From Candidatus Barnesiella excrementigallinarum (GTDB lineage: Bacteria; Bacteroidota; Bacteroidia; Bacteroidales; Barnesiellaceae), in assembly GCA_019114445.1 (NCBI GenBank), contig DXFL01000011.1:62001-126000 (forward strand): a stretch of 64,000 bases of DNA. The letters run 5' to 3'. The stretch's first letter is position 1, and every line of letters begins with the position of its first letter. Shown here in pieces: positions 18,888 to 29,127 of the stretch. A model generated the notes under the pieces. That model did not search any database. It had not been told where the DNA came from and saw only the letters and a program-made list of their open reading frames with translations. A program made the translations under genes and the position numbers.

Positions 18888-18895
18888 TACTTTTG
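18888..18895 (+). promoter_or_regulatory. Probable -7 element of upp
   Basis: TACTTTTG fits TAnnTTTG and lies 25 bases before the upp start codon. No clear -33 TTTG is seen about 20 bases upstream (only a T-rich TTTCTT), so this is a weaker match than others in the window. Confidence 0.5.
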
Positions 18896-18920
18896 TTCTT
18901 CGGCAGAAAAACACAAAATT

Positions 18921-19571
18921 ATGGAAGTAATCAATTTTGCGGAGAGAAATTCGGTAATTAACCGATTTATGGCCGAATTAAGAGATGTGAATATTCAAAC
19001 CGATCGAATAAGATTCCGGCGGAATCTCGAACGAATAGGTGAGATTATGGCTTACGAGATAAGCAGTCGTTTTTCTTATAGCGAAAAAGAGGTGAAAACT
19101 CCGTTGGGTACGGCACGAGTAAATCTGCCCGACGACACGGTGGTATTGGCAACGATTCTCAGGGCAGGACTGCCTTTCCATCAAGGGTTTCTCAGTTGTC
19201 TCGACGATGCCGAAAATGCATTTGTATCGGCTTATCGCAAATACAAGGACAAACTGAATTTCGACATATTCATCGAGTATATAGCTTCGCCTCGCCTCGA
19301 TGGCAAGGTGTTGGTAATTACCGACCCTATGTTGGCAACAGGTGGCTCTATGGAACTTTCGTATAAGGCATTGCTTACGAAGGGAACACCTAAGAGCATA
19401 CATGTGGCCTCGGTTATTGCCAGCAAACAGGCGATCGATTATGTGAGGGAGCATTTTCCCGACGATACTACCGTATGGGTAGGTGCTATCGACGACAAAC
19501 TCGATGATCATTCCTATATTGTTCCCGGGCTGGGCGATGCCGGCGATTTGGCATACGGTATTAAGGAATGA
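18921..19571 (+). CDS. upp: Uracil phosphoribosyltransferase
   Basis: Salvages uracil to UMP using PRPP. The 216-residue protein carries the PRPP-binding motif VLVITDPMLATGGSM near residue 133 and the conserved RAGLPF segment that precedes the flexible loop (ATILRAGLPFHQG). The C-terminal uracil-binding region ends PGLGDAGDLAYG, close to the family pattern PGLGDAGDR(I/L)FG. The next gene follows after 41 bases and may share the transcript. Confidence 0.94.
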   Translation: MEVINFAERNSVINRFMAELRDVNIQTDRIRFRRNLERIGEIMAYEISSRFSYSEKEVKTPLGTARVNLPDDTVVLATILRAGLPFHQGFLSCLDDAENAFVSAYRKYKDKLNFDIFIEYIASPRLDGKVLVITDPMLATGGSMELSYKALLTKGTPKSIHVASVIASKQAIDYVREHFPDDTTVWVGAIDDKLDDHSYIVPGLGDAGDLAYGIKE

Positions 19572-19612
19572 ACAACGGACTTTGAAAATAAATAGCTGAA
19601 ATTATAAACATC

Positions 19613-20743
19613 ATGTCAATCACAATTCAAGAAATATCAGGAACCCGAGGATTGAAAAAATTCGCAAAGTTCCCGATAGATTTGTACAAAGGAAATGAAT
19701 ATTATGTGCCGTCTTTGGTGTTGGACGAAGTAGGGACGCTGGACGCAAAAAACAATCCGGCATTCGATTTCTGCGAGTCGGTTTATTACATGGCCTATAA
19801 AGAAGGGAAACCTGTGGGACGCATCGCCGGTATTATCAACCGCAAGGTCAACGAGAAGACCGGGGAGAAGGCCGCCCGATTTGGTTTTGTCGATTTTATC
19901 GATGACCGGGAAGTGAGCGAAGCCCTCTTCGACGCCGTTGAAAACTGGGCGAAATCGAAAGGTATGGATCAAATTCATGGCCCCCTCGGGTTCACCGATA
20001 TGGATCCCGAGGGCCTTCTCATCGAAGGGTTCGACCAGTTGAGCACCATGTCGGCTATTTATAACCACCCCTACTATCGGCAGCACATCGAAGATAGAGG
20101 TTACGAAAAAGCCGTGGACTGGGTCGAGTATAAAATAAAAGTCCCTGAGGGGGTTCCCGAGAAGCACCAACGTATCAGCGATATTGTGCAACGCAAATAT
20201 AACTTGCGGATTGTCAAGTTCAAAAATGCCTCGGAAGTGTATAAAGGCAACTATGGACAGAAAATTTTCGACCTCATCAACCACGCTTATGCCGACCTGT
20301 ATGGTTACTCCAACCTTTCGCAACGACAAATCGATTACTATGTGAAAATGTATATTCCCTTGCTGAGGCTCGAAAACGTAACTGTTATCGTCGACGAACA
20401 CGATGAGCTGATTGCCGTGGGAATTGCCCTGCCGTCGTTGTCGAAAGCACTGCAAAAATCGCGCGGACGCTTGTTCCCTATCGGTTTTATTCATTTACTC
20501 AAAGCCCTCAAAGGGAAGAACGACGGGGTAGACCTGTTGCTGGTGGCAGTTCGTCCCGACTATCAGAGCAAGGGAGTCAACGCGCTTCTCTTCTCCGATT
20601 TGATTCCGGTCTTTATTCGCAACGGTTATAAATACGCCGAAAGCAATCCCGAGCTTGAAATGAACGAGAAAGTCCAGTCGCAATGGCAGTACTTCGAACG
20701 CGAGCAGCATAAACGCCGCCGGGCATACACGAAAAAAATCTGA
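19613..20743 (+). CDS. YghO-like GNAT-related protein
   Basis: A 376-residue cytosolic protein. The N-terminal pattern KFAKFPIDLYKGNEYYVPSL followed by YMAYKEGKPVGRIAGI resembles the E. coli YghO family and similar GNAT-type proteins. A conserved centre, HGPLGFTDMDPEGLLIEGFD, is present at about 119-139. A second GNAT-like half covers about 190-360, with VDLLLVAVRPDYQSKGVNALLF resembling the acetyl-CoA binding motif A (here QSKGVNA). No substrate is known for this group. It lies 41 bases after upp. A hairpin with a 9-bp stem (20766-20800) follows, without a strong T run. Confidence 0.7.
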   Translation: MSITIQEISGTRGLKKFAKFPIDLYKGNEYYVPSLVLDEVGTLDAKNNPAFDFCESVYYMAYKEGKPVGRIAGIINRKVNEKTGEKAARFGFVDFIDDREVSEALFDAVENWAKSKGMDQIHGPLGFTDMDPEGLLIEGFDQLSTMSAIYNHPYYRQHIEDRGYEKAVDWVEYKIKVPEGVPEKHQRISDIVQRKYNLRIVKFKNASEVYKGNYGQKIFDLINHAYADLYGYSNLSQRQIDYYVKMYIPLLRLENVTVIVDEHDELIAVGIALPSLSKALQKSRGRLFPIGFIHLLKALKGKNDGVDLLLVAVRPDYQSKGVNALLFSDLIPVFIRNGYKYAESNPELEMNEKVQSQWQYFEREQHKRRRAYTKKI

Positions 20744-20765
20744 TACATTTTTAATACGAAAACAA

Positions 20766-20800
20766 TAGAGGGCGGGAAGTGATACTCTTTTCGCCCTCTA
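20766..20800 (+). terminator. Possible terminator after the YghO-like gene
   Basis: TAGAGGGCG (20766-20774) pairs perfectly with CGCCCTCTA (20792-20800). The T tract after it is poor (CCGTTT), so efficiency is doubtful. It separates the convergent genes ending at 20743 and 20828. Confidence 0.5.
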
Positions 20801-20827
20801 CCGTTTCCTGTTGTACTTTATCTTGTT

Positions 20828-22813
20828 CTATGGGTTGACCTCCCGATGGGGATCTATACGGGTAATACGCTTTGTTTGTTTGCCCCTGTTGTTGATAATT
20901 AACGGTACCCGTTCCACCACGACTACCGAAGTATCCAATCCTAACGAACTGGGTTCGTCGATACCGATTTTACGAATGATGGAAAATAGAACCATCAGCA
21001 GGTTCTGCTTGCGGTCGCGTGAATCTTCGGGGTAATAGATGTGCCGAATAATGATAAATCGGAAATCGCCCGGTATGCCGTTCTTGCGTAAGGAGGGGTA
21101 AGTACTGGTCAGTTCCATTTCACCGGCAGCCACAAGGTCATCTACGATTTGTCTTAAATAGAGACTTACACGAGGCTCGATACGGAATCCGATACGAATA
21201 TTTATGTTGAAAAGTGTCCCTTTTACGAGCGGGGTGAAACTGTATTCGAGCGTATCGGGGGTATCGACAAACTCCAAATTGAACAACCAGTAATGGTCGG
21301 CACGTTTAGGTTGTTTATTGATAATGGAGTAGAGTATCTTGTCATCGACATTCCCTTCGCTATGTGCATGATTGACATAAATAAGGTTAGAGGCATATTT
21401 GGGAATGGTTTCGTCGGCCTTGATATCCGAAATGATTTTGTAGTAATCGCTCAACCGTTTGGTAGACAGATGACGTCGACGGATTTTCAAGGCAGTGACC
21501 CATACAAACATGATAAAGCAAAGTGCGCCGCCTATCAATATCGTAAACCAACCTCCGGCTACAAATTTGGAGAGATTCGCAGCAAGGAATATGCCCTCGA
21601 TTATACCATAGGCTCCTAAAAACAAAATAACCAACCAACGAGGTGTGCCGTGCATACGCAGGTAGAAACCCAAAAGCAGGGTTGTCATCAACATGGTGAT
21701 GGTGATGGCCAATCCGTAGGCAGCCTCCATGTGTGAGGAGTCTTGGAACAGAAATACGGTCAGTACAACCCCTATATACATGAACAAATTGATGGTGGGA
21801 ATGAACAATTGTCCCTTGATATTGGTGGGATGCTTGATACGCATACGGGGCCAGAATCTCAGGTTCATGGCTTCGCTCAATATCGAAAACGATCCGCTGA
21901 TGAGAGCTTGGCTCGCCACAATGGCAGCCCCCGTAGCCATGATGATGGAAAACCACAGCATTCCGTGCGGTACGATGGCATAAAAAGGATTTCCATCTCC
22001 GACAGCTTGGTCGAGGTGTGTCAATATCCATGCCCCTTGTCCCAAATAATTGAGTATAAGCATGGCTTTAACGAATATCCAACTGACCGTAATATTCCCC
22101 CGACCGCAATGTCCCAAATCGGAATAGAGGGCTTCGGCTCCGGTGGTACAGAGGAATACCGCACCTAAAATCAAAAACCAGTAGGGCGATTCGGAGAGCA
22201 ACCAAATGGCGTGATAGGGATTGAAGGCTTTGAAAACTTGCGGATAGGAGGTGATTCCCCAAACGCCCAATACGCCCAACATCAGGAACCACAGAAACAT
22301 GAAGGTCCCGAAGGAGCGTCCAATATGTTCGGTACCGAATTGCTGTACAAAAAATATAATGGTGATAATCCCTATGGCCACGGGGATAACGGGTAAATCG
22401 GGATTGACCCCTTCCAACCCCTCGATAGCCGTTGTTACGGTAATGGCAGGGGTGATGATTCCGTCGGCCAATAAGGTACTTGCCCCGATGATGGCGAGGA
22501 TATAAATCCATTTGCGTTTATGTTTGCGCAGCAGGGCATACAGGGCTAAGATTCCGCCTTCGCCGTTATTGTCGGCCCGAAGGGCTATGAGTACATATTT
22601 GATGGTCGTTTGGAGAGTGAGAGTCCAAATGATGCACGATAATGCCCCTAAAATGTAATTCTCGCTAAGTGTTTCTCCCGTATGGACGATTGCCTTCATC
22701 ACATAGAGCGGGGAAGTACCGATGTCGCCGAATACAATACCTAATGAGATAAAGAACCCGGCCAGTCCAATTCGTTTTATGCTGGCAGAGTTTTCGGAAG
22801 AGAGTTGTGTCAT
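20828..22813 (-). CDS. kup: Potassium transporter Kup
   Basis: A KUP/HAK/KT-type potassium:proton symporter in the inner membrane. The 661-residue protein starts with the family hallmark GIVFGDIGTSPLYVMKAI near residue 23. About twelve membrane helices fill residues 15-455, including GGILALYALLRKH and TTGAEALYSDLGHCG. A soluble C-terminal domain of about 190 residues follows. It is divergent from the SulP gene at 23106, with about 290 bases between the starts. Confidence 0.94.
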   Translation of the reverse strand: MTQLSSENSASIKRIGLAGFFISLGIVFGDIGTSPLYVMKAIVHTGETLSENYILGALSCIIWTLTLQTTIKYVLIALRADNNGEGGILALYALLRKHKRKWIYILAIIGASTLLADGIITPAITVTTAIEGLEGVNPDLPVIPVAIGIITIIFFVQQFGTEHIGRSFGTFMFLWFLMLGVLGVWGITSYPQVFKAFNPYHAIWLLSESPYWFLILGAVFLCTTGAEALYSDLGHCGRGNITVSWIFVKAMLILNYLGQGAWILTHLDQAVGDGNPFYAIVPHGMLWFSIIMATGAAIVASQALISGSFSILSEAMNLRFWPRMRIKHPTNIKGQLFIPTINLFMYIGVVLTVFLFQDSSHMEAAYGLAITITMLMTTLLLGFYLRMHGTPRWLVILFLGAYGIIEGIFLAANLSKFVAGGWFTILIGGALCFIMFVWVTALKIRRRHLSTKRLSDYYKIISDIKADETIPKYASNLIYVNHAHSEGNVDDKILYSIINKQPKRADHYWLFNLEFVDTPDTLEYSFTPLVKGTLFNINIRIGFRIEPRVSLYLRQIVDDLVAAGEMELTSTYPSLRKNGIPGDFRFIIIRHIYYPEDSRDRKQNLLMVLFSIIRKIGIDEPSSLGLDTSVVVVERVPLIINNRGKQTKRITRIDPHREVNP

Positions 22814-22984
22814 AAACCGTTACTGTGTTGTAGTCGAATTATTCTCAAATCGGGTATAAATATAAGGTAAATATTCGATAATGAATACTTTTTTCCTATT
22901 TTTCCTGTGAGAGCTTTCAGAAAGGTTTTGTTTATAGTTTTTAAATTTCCCCGATAAATATGGCGCTGAATCATAAAAAATAGT

Positions 22985-22992
22985 TAATTTTG
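22985..22992 (+). promoter_or_regulatory. Possible -7 element of the SulP gene in the kup-sulP intergenic region
   Basis: TAATTTTG fits TAnnTTTG and would give a leader of about 105 bases before the start at 23106. A -33 element is not clear. The rest of the 292-base region (22814-23105) is AT-rich, and I see no gene in it. Confidence 0.4.
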
Positions 22993-23105
22993 CCGCAGTT
23001 TTTCAAACCGGGTTCTTCCGGTTTATTTTCACAATCAAGTTGCCAGACACTCTTGTACAGATAAGGGAGTATTTTGGCCGATAGGTATAATTTAGGTAAA
23101 GAAAG

Positions 23106-24791
23106 ATGAAAAGTACATTGGATTTTCACCCGAAATTTTTTGCTTCGTTGAGAAGCTACTCGAAGGAGAAGTTCCTGAAAGACCTCATGGCGGGAATCAT
23201 TGTGGGTATCGTGGCCTTGCCGTTGGCTATTGCATTCGGTATCGCTTCGGGAGTTTCGCCCGAAAAAGGTCTTATTACGGCTATTATCGGCGGATTTATC
23301 GTTTCGTTTTTGGGCGGTAACAGCGTGCAGATAGGCGGCCCTACGGGAGCATTTATCGTTATTGTTTACGGCATTATTCAAACGTATGGTTTGGAGGGAT
23401 TGGCCATTGCAACCTTTATGGCGGGATTGATACTGGTCCTTATGGGGTGTTTCCATTTGGGAACGATTATTAAATTTATTCCTTATCCTATTGTCGTGGG
23501 ATTTACCAGCGGTATCGCCCTTACGATTTTTGCTACACAGATAAAAGATTTGTTAGGGCTTACGATGGAGAGCGTCCCTGCCGATTTTATCTCCAAATGG
23601 ATTGCCTATTTCCAGCATATCGATACCGTTAATTTTTGGTCGTTGGGCATAGGCATACTCAGTATCCTTATTATTGCCTACACGCCTCGGATTTCGAACA
23701 AAATACCGGGTTCGCTCATGGCTATTATCCTGATGACGATACTCGTGTATATACTTCGCCAATTTTGGGGTATCGAGGGTATCGAGACCATTGGCGACCG
23801 ATTTAACATCAGTAGCAATGTACCCGAGCCGCAGCCTCTCAACATCAATATGGATACGATTAACCAACTCCTCTCCCCGGCATTTACCATTGCTGTGTTG
23901 GGGGCTATCGAATCGTTGCTTTCGGCTACCGTGGCCGACGGTGTAACCAGCGACAAGACCAATTCCAATACCGAACTGATCGCTCAGGGTGCCGCCAATA
24001 TTGTGGTGCCGTTTTTCGGGGGAATCCCTGTGACCGGAGCCATTGCCCGTACGATGACCAATATTAATAACGGAGGCCGTTCTCCTGTGGCCGGTATGAT
24101 CCATGCCGTAGTGCTGTTGTTGATATTTTTGTTTCTTATGCCGTTGATCCAACTGGTACCTATGTCGTGCCTCGCCGGTGTCCTTATTGTCGTCTCTTAT
24201 AACATGAGCGGCTGGCGCACGGTTCGATCGCTGTTGAAAAATCCCAAGTCGGACGTATCGGTATTGGTTATTACCTTCTTGCTGACTGTAATTTTCAACT
24301 TGACGATTGCTATCGAAATAGGGTTGCTGCTGGCTGTCGTCCTCTTCTTGCGCCGTATGACCGAGGCTACAAAAATATCGGTTTTCCACGACGAAGTCGA
24401 TGTGGCCCACGGAACCGAATCGAATGCACACGAGGTATTGAAAGTAGCTAAGGGCGTGGAGATTTACGAGATAGAAGGCCCCTTCTTCTTTGGCATCGCT
24501 ACCAAATTCGACGAGTTGATGCGAAGTATGGCCGATCGTCCGTTGGTACGTATTATTCGTATGCGCAGGGTTCCGTTTATCGACTCTACGGCTATCCATA
24601 ACCTCGAAATACTTATCACTTCGTCGCAGAAAGAGAAAATTCACGTAATTCTTTCGGGTGTAAACCCACGGGTACACGAGACTCTGAAAAAAGCCAATAT
24701 CGATAAACTCATCGGCGACGATCATATTTGCGACCATATTACCAAAGCTGTGGCTAAGGCCAACGAGTTTGTTGCCGAGATGAAGAAATAA
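23106..24791 (+). CDS. SulP family anion transporter with STAS domain
   Basis: A 561-residue inner-membrane transporter of the SulP (SLC26) family, which moves sulfate, bicarbonate or related anions. Residues about 20-410 carry the transmembrane core, beginning with DLMAGIIVGIVALPLAIAFGIASGVSPEKGL, of which ALPLAIAFGIASG is the family signature. Residues about 430-550 form a STAS regulatory domain with PFIDSTAIHNLEIL, matching the DSTG-type loop of anti-anti-sigma folds. Bicarbonate (BicA-like) and sulfate transport cannot be separated by eye, so no symbol is given. It is followed by a strong terminator. Confidence 0.9.
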   Translation: MKSTLDFHPKFFASLRSYSKEKFLKDLMAGIIVGIVALPLAIAFGIASGVSPEKGLITAIIGGFIVSFLGGNSVQIGGPTGAFIVIVYGIIQTYGLEGLAIATFMAGLILVLMGCFHLGTIIKFIPYPIVVGFTSGIALTIFATQIKDLLGLTMESVPADFISKWIAYFQHIDTVNFWSLGIGILSILIIAYTPRISNKIPGSLMAIILMTILVYILRQFWGIEGIETIGDRFNISSNVPEPQPLNINMDTINQLLSPAFTIAVLGAIESLLSATVADGVTSDKTNSNTELIAQGAANIVVPFFGGIPVTGAIARTMTNINNGGRSPVAGMIHAVVLLLIFLFLMPLIQLVPMSCLAGVLIVVSYNMSGWRTVRSLLKNPKSDVSVLVITFLLTVIFNLTIAIEIGLLLAVVLFLRRMTEATKISVFHDEVDVAHGTESNAHEVLKVAKGVEIYEIEGPFFFGIATKFDELMRSMADRPLVRIIRMRRVPFIDSTAIHNLEILITSSQKEKIHVILSGVNPRVHETLKKANIDKLIGDDHICDHITKAVAKANEFVAEMKK

Positions 24792-24821
24792 AATCTTCGG
24801 GCATTAAGGTTAGATCATAAA

Positions 24822-24862
24822 AACAGCCCCGGGAAATCGTTGAAGCGAATCCCGGGGCTGTT
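24822..24862. terminator. Terminator between the SulP gene and cysS
   Basis: AACAGCCCCGGGA (24822-24834) pairs perfectly with TCCCGGGGCTGTT (24850-24862). It lies between convergent genes and can serve both. Confidence 0.85.
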
Positions 24863-24880
24863 CCTATATTTTGCAAAGGG

Positions 24881-26353
24881 TTATTTCAGTTTCCATTCAA
24901 CTCCCTCTTTGGTGTCCTTGACTTCGAATCCTATCTCCGAGAGTTTGTCGCGGATATAATCCGAGGTGGCCCAGTCCTTGCGGGCTTTGGCCTCTTTGCG
25001 TACATCGAGGAGTAAATCAACGGCTTTGTGGTAAGCCTCGTTTCCTTCGTCCGATGCGCTTGATTCTTCGCGGATACCCATGATGTCGAACAGGAATATC
25101 TCGAAAGTCTCTTTCAAGTGGGCGAGGTCTTCTGCCGTCAGTTTGGCTTCGCCAGCCAACGCGGTGTTGATAATCTTCACCGCTTCGAAGAGGTGCGAGA
25201 TGACAATGGGGGTACTCAGGTCGTCGTTCATCGCCTCGTAGCAACGTTCGCGAATGGCTTTTACGTCGACTGTGGAGCAATCGGCAGGCGTGATTTTCGC
25301 TAAGTTGTTCCACCCTTCGAGCATACGTTGCAGCGCCTTTTCGGAGGCTTGCAGCGCTTCGTTGCTGAAATCGACCGTACTGCGGTAGTGGGCTTGCAAG
25401 ATGAAGAAGCGTATGGTCATGGGCGAATAGGCTTGTTGCAGCAACTTGTGGTTACCGGTGAAGAATTCGTCGAGGGTAATGAAGTTGCCCAGCGACTTAC
25501 CCATTTTTTGCCCGTTGATGGTAATCATGTTGTTGTGCATCCAGTAGTGGACGGTTTCGTGTCCTTGCGCAGCCACCGATTGCGCAATCTCGCATTCGTG
25601 GTGCGGGAAAAGCAGGTCCATGCCACCGCCGTGAATGTCGAACTCTTCGCCCAAATATTTGGTGCTCATGGTCGAACATTCGAGATGCCAGCCGGGAAAT
25701 CCGTCGCTCCACGGCGAAGGCCAGCGCATAATGTGTTCGGGGGCAGCCTTTTTCCAAAGGGCGAAGTCGAAACTGTTGTGTTTCTCGCTTTGCCCGTCGA
25801 GTTCGCGGGTCGTGTTGAGCAATTCGTCGATGTTGCGTCCCGACAGTTTTCCGTAGTGGTGGTCTTTGTTGTATTTCACCACGTCGAAGTAGATCGAGCC
25901 GTTGCTCTCGTAGGCATAGCCGGCTTCGAGTATTTTTTTGATGTATTCGATTTGTTCGATGATGTGCCCCGAAGCGTGTGGCTCGATACTGGGCGGCAAC
26001 ACGTTGAGAGCCTCCATCGCCTTGTGGTAGCGGTTGAGGTAGAATTGTACCACTTCCATAGGTTCCAGTTTTTCGAGGCGGGCTTTCTTGGCGATTTTGT
26101 CCTCGCCATCGTCGGCATCGTGTTCCAAGTGTCCTACGTCGGTGATGTTGCGTACATAGCGTACTTTATAATCGAGTTGTTTGAGGTAACGGAACAGAAC
26201 ATCGAAGGTAATCGCCGGCCGGGCGTGTCCCAAATGTGCATCGCCGTAGACGGTAGGGCCGCACACATACATACCTACATAAGGCGGGTTCAGCGGACGG
26301 AACTCCTCCTTTTTCCGGGAGAGTGTATTGTAAATGAAAAACGGTTGTGCCAT
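24881..26353 (-). CDS. cysS: Cysteinyl-tRNA synthetase
   Basis: Charges tRNA-Cys. The 490-residue class I synthetase has the HIGH motif as HLGH in [13 protein letters not shown], preceded by the zinc cysteine in CGPTVYG, further zinc ligands in LECSTMS and [10 protein letters not shown], and the KMSKS loop as KMGKS in [10 protein letters not shown]. The Gly in KMGKS is a mild variant. The C-terminal DALR-like helical region is present. The start at 26353 follows a consensus promoter at 26393-26423. Confidence 0.96.
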   Translation of the reverse strand: MAQPFFIYNTLSRKKEEFRPLNPPYVGMYVCGPTVYGDAHLGHARPAITFDVLFRYLKQLDYKVRYVRNITDVGHLEHDADDGEDKIAKKARLEKLEPMEVVQFYLNRYHKAMEALNVLPPSIEPHASGHIIEQIEYIKKILEAGYAYESNGSIYFDVVKYNKDHHYGKLSGRNIDELLNTTRELDGQSEKHNSFDFALWKKAAPEHIMRWPSPWSDGFPGWHLECSTMSTKYLGEEFDIHGGGMDLLFPHHECEIAQSVAAQGHETVHYWMHNNMITINGQKMGKSLGNFITLDEFFTGNHKLLQQAYSPMTIRFFILQAHYRSTVDFSNEALQASEKALQRMLEGWNNLAKITPADCSTVDVKAIRERCYEAMNDDLSTPIVISHLFEAVKIINTALAGEAKLTAEDLAHLKETFEIFLFDIMGIREESSASDEGNEAYHKAVDLLLDVRKEAKARKDWATSDYIRDKLSEIGFEVKDTKEGVEWKLK

Positions 26354-26392
26354 ATTGCGTATCTATTTATGTTTGTCGTATTGCAATCCCTG

Positions 26393-26423
26393 CAAAGATA
26401 GTGTAAGTTGAGGGCAGAAACAA
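26393..26423 (-). promoter_or_regulatory. Promoter of cysS
   Basis: Minus strand TTG (26421-26423), exactly 20 bases, then TATCTTTG (26393-26400). The start codon is 40 bases downstream. Confidence 0.8.
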
Positions 26424-26442
26424 GTTTGCCCTATTATTTTAT

Positions 26443-26479
26443 GACAAAGGCTGTCCCCATCGAGAGAACAGCCTTTGTC
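26443..26479 (-). terminator. Terminator of the BI-1 gene
   Basis: GACAAAGGCTGT (26443-26454) pairs perfectly with ACAGCCTTTGTC (26468-26479), 27 bases after the BI-1 stop. The T tract on the minus strand is short (AT-rich ATAAAATAAT follows). Confidence 0.75.
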
Positions 26480-26505
26480 GGTATCGTTTGCAACGGTGTT
26501 GCCTC

Positions 26506-27207
26506 TTAATCGTTGCTGCGTCCGAAGAAGCGGAGCAGATAGAGGAACAGGTTGATAAAGTCGAGATAGAGCGACAAGGCGCCAATGGTAGCCAGTTTAC
26601 CCGTTTGTGAAGGTTCGGTCATATAGGCAGCATTTTTAATTTTTTGCGTATCCCAAGCGGTGAGGCCGATGAAGAGGGCTACACCTACTAAACTGATGAT
26701 CCAGTCGAGGGTACTGCTGGCCACGAAGATGTTGACTACCGAGGCAATAATAAGCCCGAAGAGCGCCATGATACAGTAACTGCCGAATTTGGTCATATCG
26801 TTTTTGGTCACCAATCCATATACGCTCATGGCGCCGAATACACCGGCTGTAATGAAGAAGGTATAGGCGATAGAACCCAATTCATAGATAACGAATATCG
26901 ACGAAAATACCACGCCATTGAGTATGGCATAGAGGTAGAACAGCAGTACGGCCGTGGTAGAGCTGAGTTTGTCGAGCATTCCCGAAACGACGAATACAAC
27001 GGCCAACTCGGCGATTATCAATCCGAAGAAAATGACTTTGCTCCCGAATATGGTTGCCAGTATCGCCGGCGACGAGGCTACGTACAGCGCCGTAAGAGCC
27101 GTTACGATGAGCGCAAAAAACATACGGGTGTATACTTTGCGCATAACAATCGACAGCACCGAAGTCCCGGTGGTCGATTTATAAGAAGAATCATACAAAT
27201 TTTCCAT
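26506..27207 (-). CDS. Bax inhibitor-1/YccA family membrane protein
   Basis: A 233-residue integral membrane protein with seven hydrophobic segments, starting after a 30-residue cytoplasmic head. The last helices carry the family pattern: LTAWDTQKIKNAA, with the conserved Asp, and ALSLYLDFINLFLYLLRFFG near the C-terminus. BI-1/YccA/YetJ proteins are pH-sensitive calcium leak channels or protease regulators (YccA with FtsH). The gene follows argS after 22 bases and is probably co-transcribed with it, without an obvious functional tie. Confidence 0.9.
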   Translation of the reverse strand: MENLYDSSYKSTTGTSVLSIVMRKVYTRMFFALIVTALTALYVASSPAILATIFGSKVIFFGLIIAELAVVFVVSGMLDKLSSTTAVLLFYLYAILNGVVFSSIFVIYELGSIAYTFFITAGVFGAMSVYGLVTKNDMTKFGSYCIMALFGLIIASVVNIFVASSTLDWIISLVGVALFIGLTAWDTQKIKNAAYMTEPSQTGKLATIGALSLYLDFINLFLYLLRFFGRSND

Positions 27208-27229
27208 TTTTATGAGGGTTTTAATGTAG

Positions 27230-29023
27230 TTACATACGGTCGGGGACCTCGATACCGAGTAATCCCATACCGCTTTTGATCACTTTGGCTACGTTGGCCG
27301 ACAGCATTAGACGGAAAGCCCGTATCGCCGTGTTCTCTTCGCGTAAAATCGAAAAGTCGTGATAGAACTGGTTATACTCTTTAACCAAGTCGTACACGTA
27401 GTTGGCGATGAGCGAGGGGCTGTATATGCGCCCGGCTTCGGCTACCACGGCGGGGAAATCGGCCAAATGTTGAATGAGCGAAATCTCCTTCTCGGTGGGT
27501 TGCACACCGGTGGTATCTTCGTGGCGGTAGTCGATACCGGCTTCGGCAGCTTTCCGCATGACCGAACAGATACGGGCGTGCGTATACTGAATGAAAGGCC
27601 CCGTATTCCCGTTGAAGTCGATCGACTCTTTGGGGTTGAAGGTCATGTTCTTGCGGGGATCGACTTTCAGGATAAAGTATTTCAATGCCCCCAATCCTAC
27701 GATACGCGAAATTTCTTCGGCCTCTTCGGCGGTACAACCGTCGAGTTTCCCCAATTCGGCCGATGTTTCGCGGGCGGTAGCGATCATTTCGTCCATGAGG
27801 TCGTCGGCGTCGACAACGGTCCCTTCGCGCGATTTCATTTTGCCCTCGGGCAACTCTACCATACCGTAAGAGAAGTGAACGAGGTCTTTACCCCATTTGA
27901 ACCCGAGTTTGTCGAGGAGTATAGAGAGAACCTGAAAATGGTAATTTTGTTCGTTCCCTACTACATAAATCATCTTGTCGATGGGATAATCCCTGAAACG
28001 AAGTTTGGCGGTACCGATGTCTTGTGTCATGTATACCGATGTCCCGTCGCTACGCAACAGCAGTTTGTGGTCGAGCCCTTCGCCGGTAAGGTCGGCCCAC
28101 ACCGAACCGTCTTCTTTACGGTACATAATGCCTTTTTCGAGACCTTCGAGAACCTTCTCTTTCCCTTCGAGGTAGGTTTGCGATTCGTAGTAGATTTTAT
28201 CGAAATCGACACCGAGACGGCGATAGGTTTCGTCGAAGCCGGCATATACCCAGTTATTCATCATTTCCCACACGGCACGCACTTCGGGATCGCCGGCCTC
28301 CCATTTGCGCAGCATGGCACGGGCTTCCTGCATAAGGGGCGAAGCGGCTTCGGCCTCTTCGGGCGTTTTGCCCTGTGCTTCCAACTCTTTTACCTCTTGC
28401 TTATAATGTTTGTCGAAGAGTACATAAAAGTCGCCGATGAGGTGGTCGCCTTTCTTCCCGGCTTTTTCGGGGGTAATGCCGTTGCCCCATTTTTGCCAAG
28501 CGAGCATCGATTTGCAGATGTGGATACCCCGGTCGTTTACGATGTTGGTTTTAACTACCCGGTTTCCGTTGGCTTTCAAAATTTCGGAGAGGCTATATCC
28601 CAACAGATTGTTACGGACGTGCCCCAAGTGCAGCGGCTTGTTGGTATTGGGCGAGGAGTACTCGACCATGATAAGTGGCGCGTCGGCCGTGGCTTTGCGG
28701 ATACCGAAGGCGATATCTTCGTCGATATGGTGCAGTACTTCGCTCCAAAACTCTGGTGCGATAACCAAGTTGAGAAATCCTTTGATTACATTGAATGCAG
28801 CGACTGCCGGTTCGTTGGCCAGCAGGTATTCGCCTATCTCTTGTGCCGTAGCTTCGGGAGCTTTATGCGAAGCTTTCAAGAAAGGGAACACAACTAACGT
28901 GAGGTTGCCTTCGAACTCCTTTTTTGTCTTTTGGGGAGTTGTAGTTCCGGGAGCCGCATCGACTCCGTACAGGGCCTTTACAGCCCGACCGGCAGCATCG
29001 GATATGATTTGTTCTATTTTCAT
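27230..29023 (-). CDS. argS: Arginyl-tRNA synthetase
   Basis: Charges tRNA-Arg. The 597-residue class I synthetase has an N-terminal Add-1 domain (about 1-110), the HIGH motif as HLGHVRNN, VNDRGIHICKSM, the KMSKS equivalent in KMKSREGTVVDADDL, and the C-terminal DALR anticodon domain. The tail LLGIEVPDRM is typical of bacterial ArgS. A TATCTTTG box on the minus strand (29049-29056) lies 26 bases upstream. Its substrate tRNA-Arg(CCU) is at 59.4 kb. Confidence 0.96.
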   Translation of the reverse strand: MKIEQIISDAAGRAVKALYGVDAAPGTTTPQKTKKEFEGNLTLVVFPFLKASHKAPEATAQEIGEYLLANEPAVAAFNVIKGFLNLVIAPEFWSEVLHHIDEDIAFGIRKATADAPLIMVEYSSPNTNKPLHLGHVRNNLLGYSLSEILKANGNRVVKTNIVNDRGIHICKSMLAWQKWGNGITPEKAGKKGDHLIGDFYVLFDKHYKQEVKELEAQGKTPEEAEAASPLMQEARAMLRKWEAGDPEVRAVWEMMNNWVYAGFDETYRRLGVDFDKIYYESQTYLEGKEKVLEGLEKGIMYRKEDGSVWADLTGEGLDHKLLLRSDGTSVYMTQDIGTAKLRFRDYPIDKMIYVVGNEQNYHFQVLSILLDKLGFKWGKDLVHFSYGMVELPEGKMKSREGTVVDADDLMDEMIATARETSAELGKLDGCTAEEAEEISRIVGLGALKYFILKVDPRKNMTFNPKESIDFNGNTGPFIQYTHARICSVMRKAAEAGIDYRHEDTTGVQPTEKEISLIQHLADFPAVVAEAGRIYSPSLIANYVYDLVKEYNQFYHDFSILREENTAIRAFRLMLSANVAKVIKSGMGLLGIEVPDRM

Positions 29024-29127
29024 GTGCTATATTTGTTTATAGTCGGCACAAAGATAATAAATTCATTTGACGCCACCTAATCATTTATGGATAGCTCTTT
29101 CCCTCGGCGATTTTTTTGTTTTTGCAC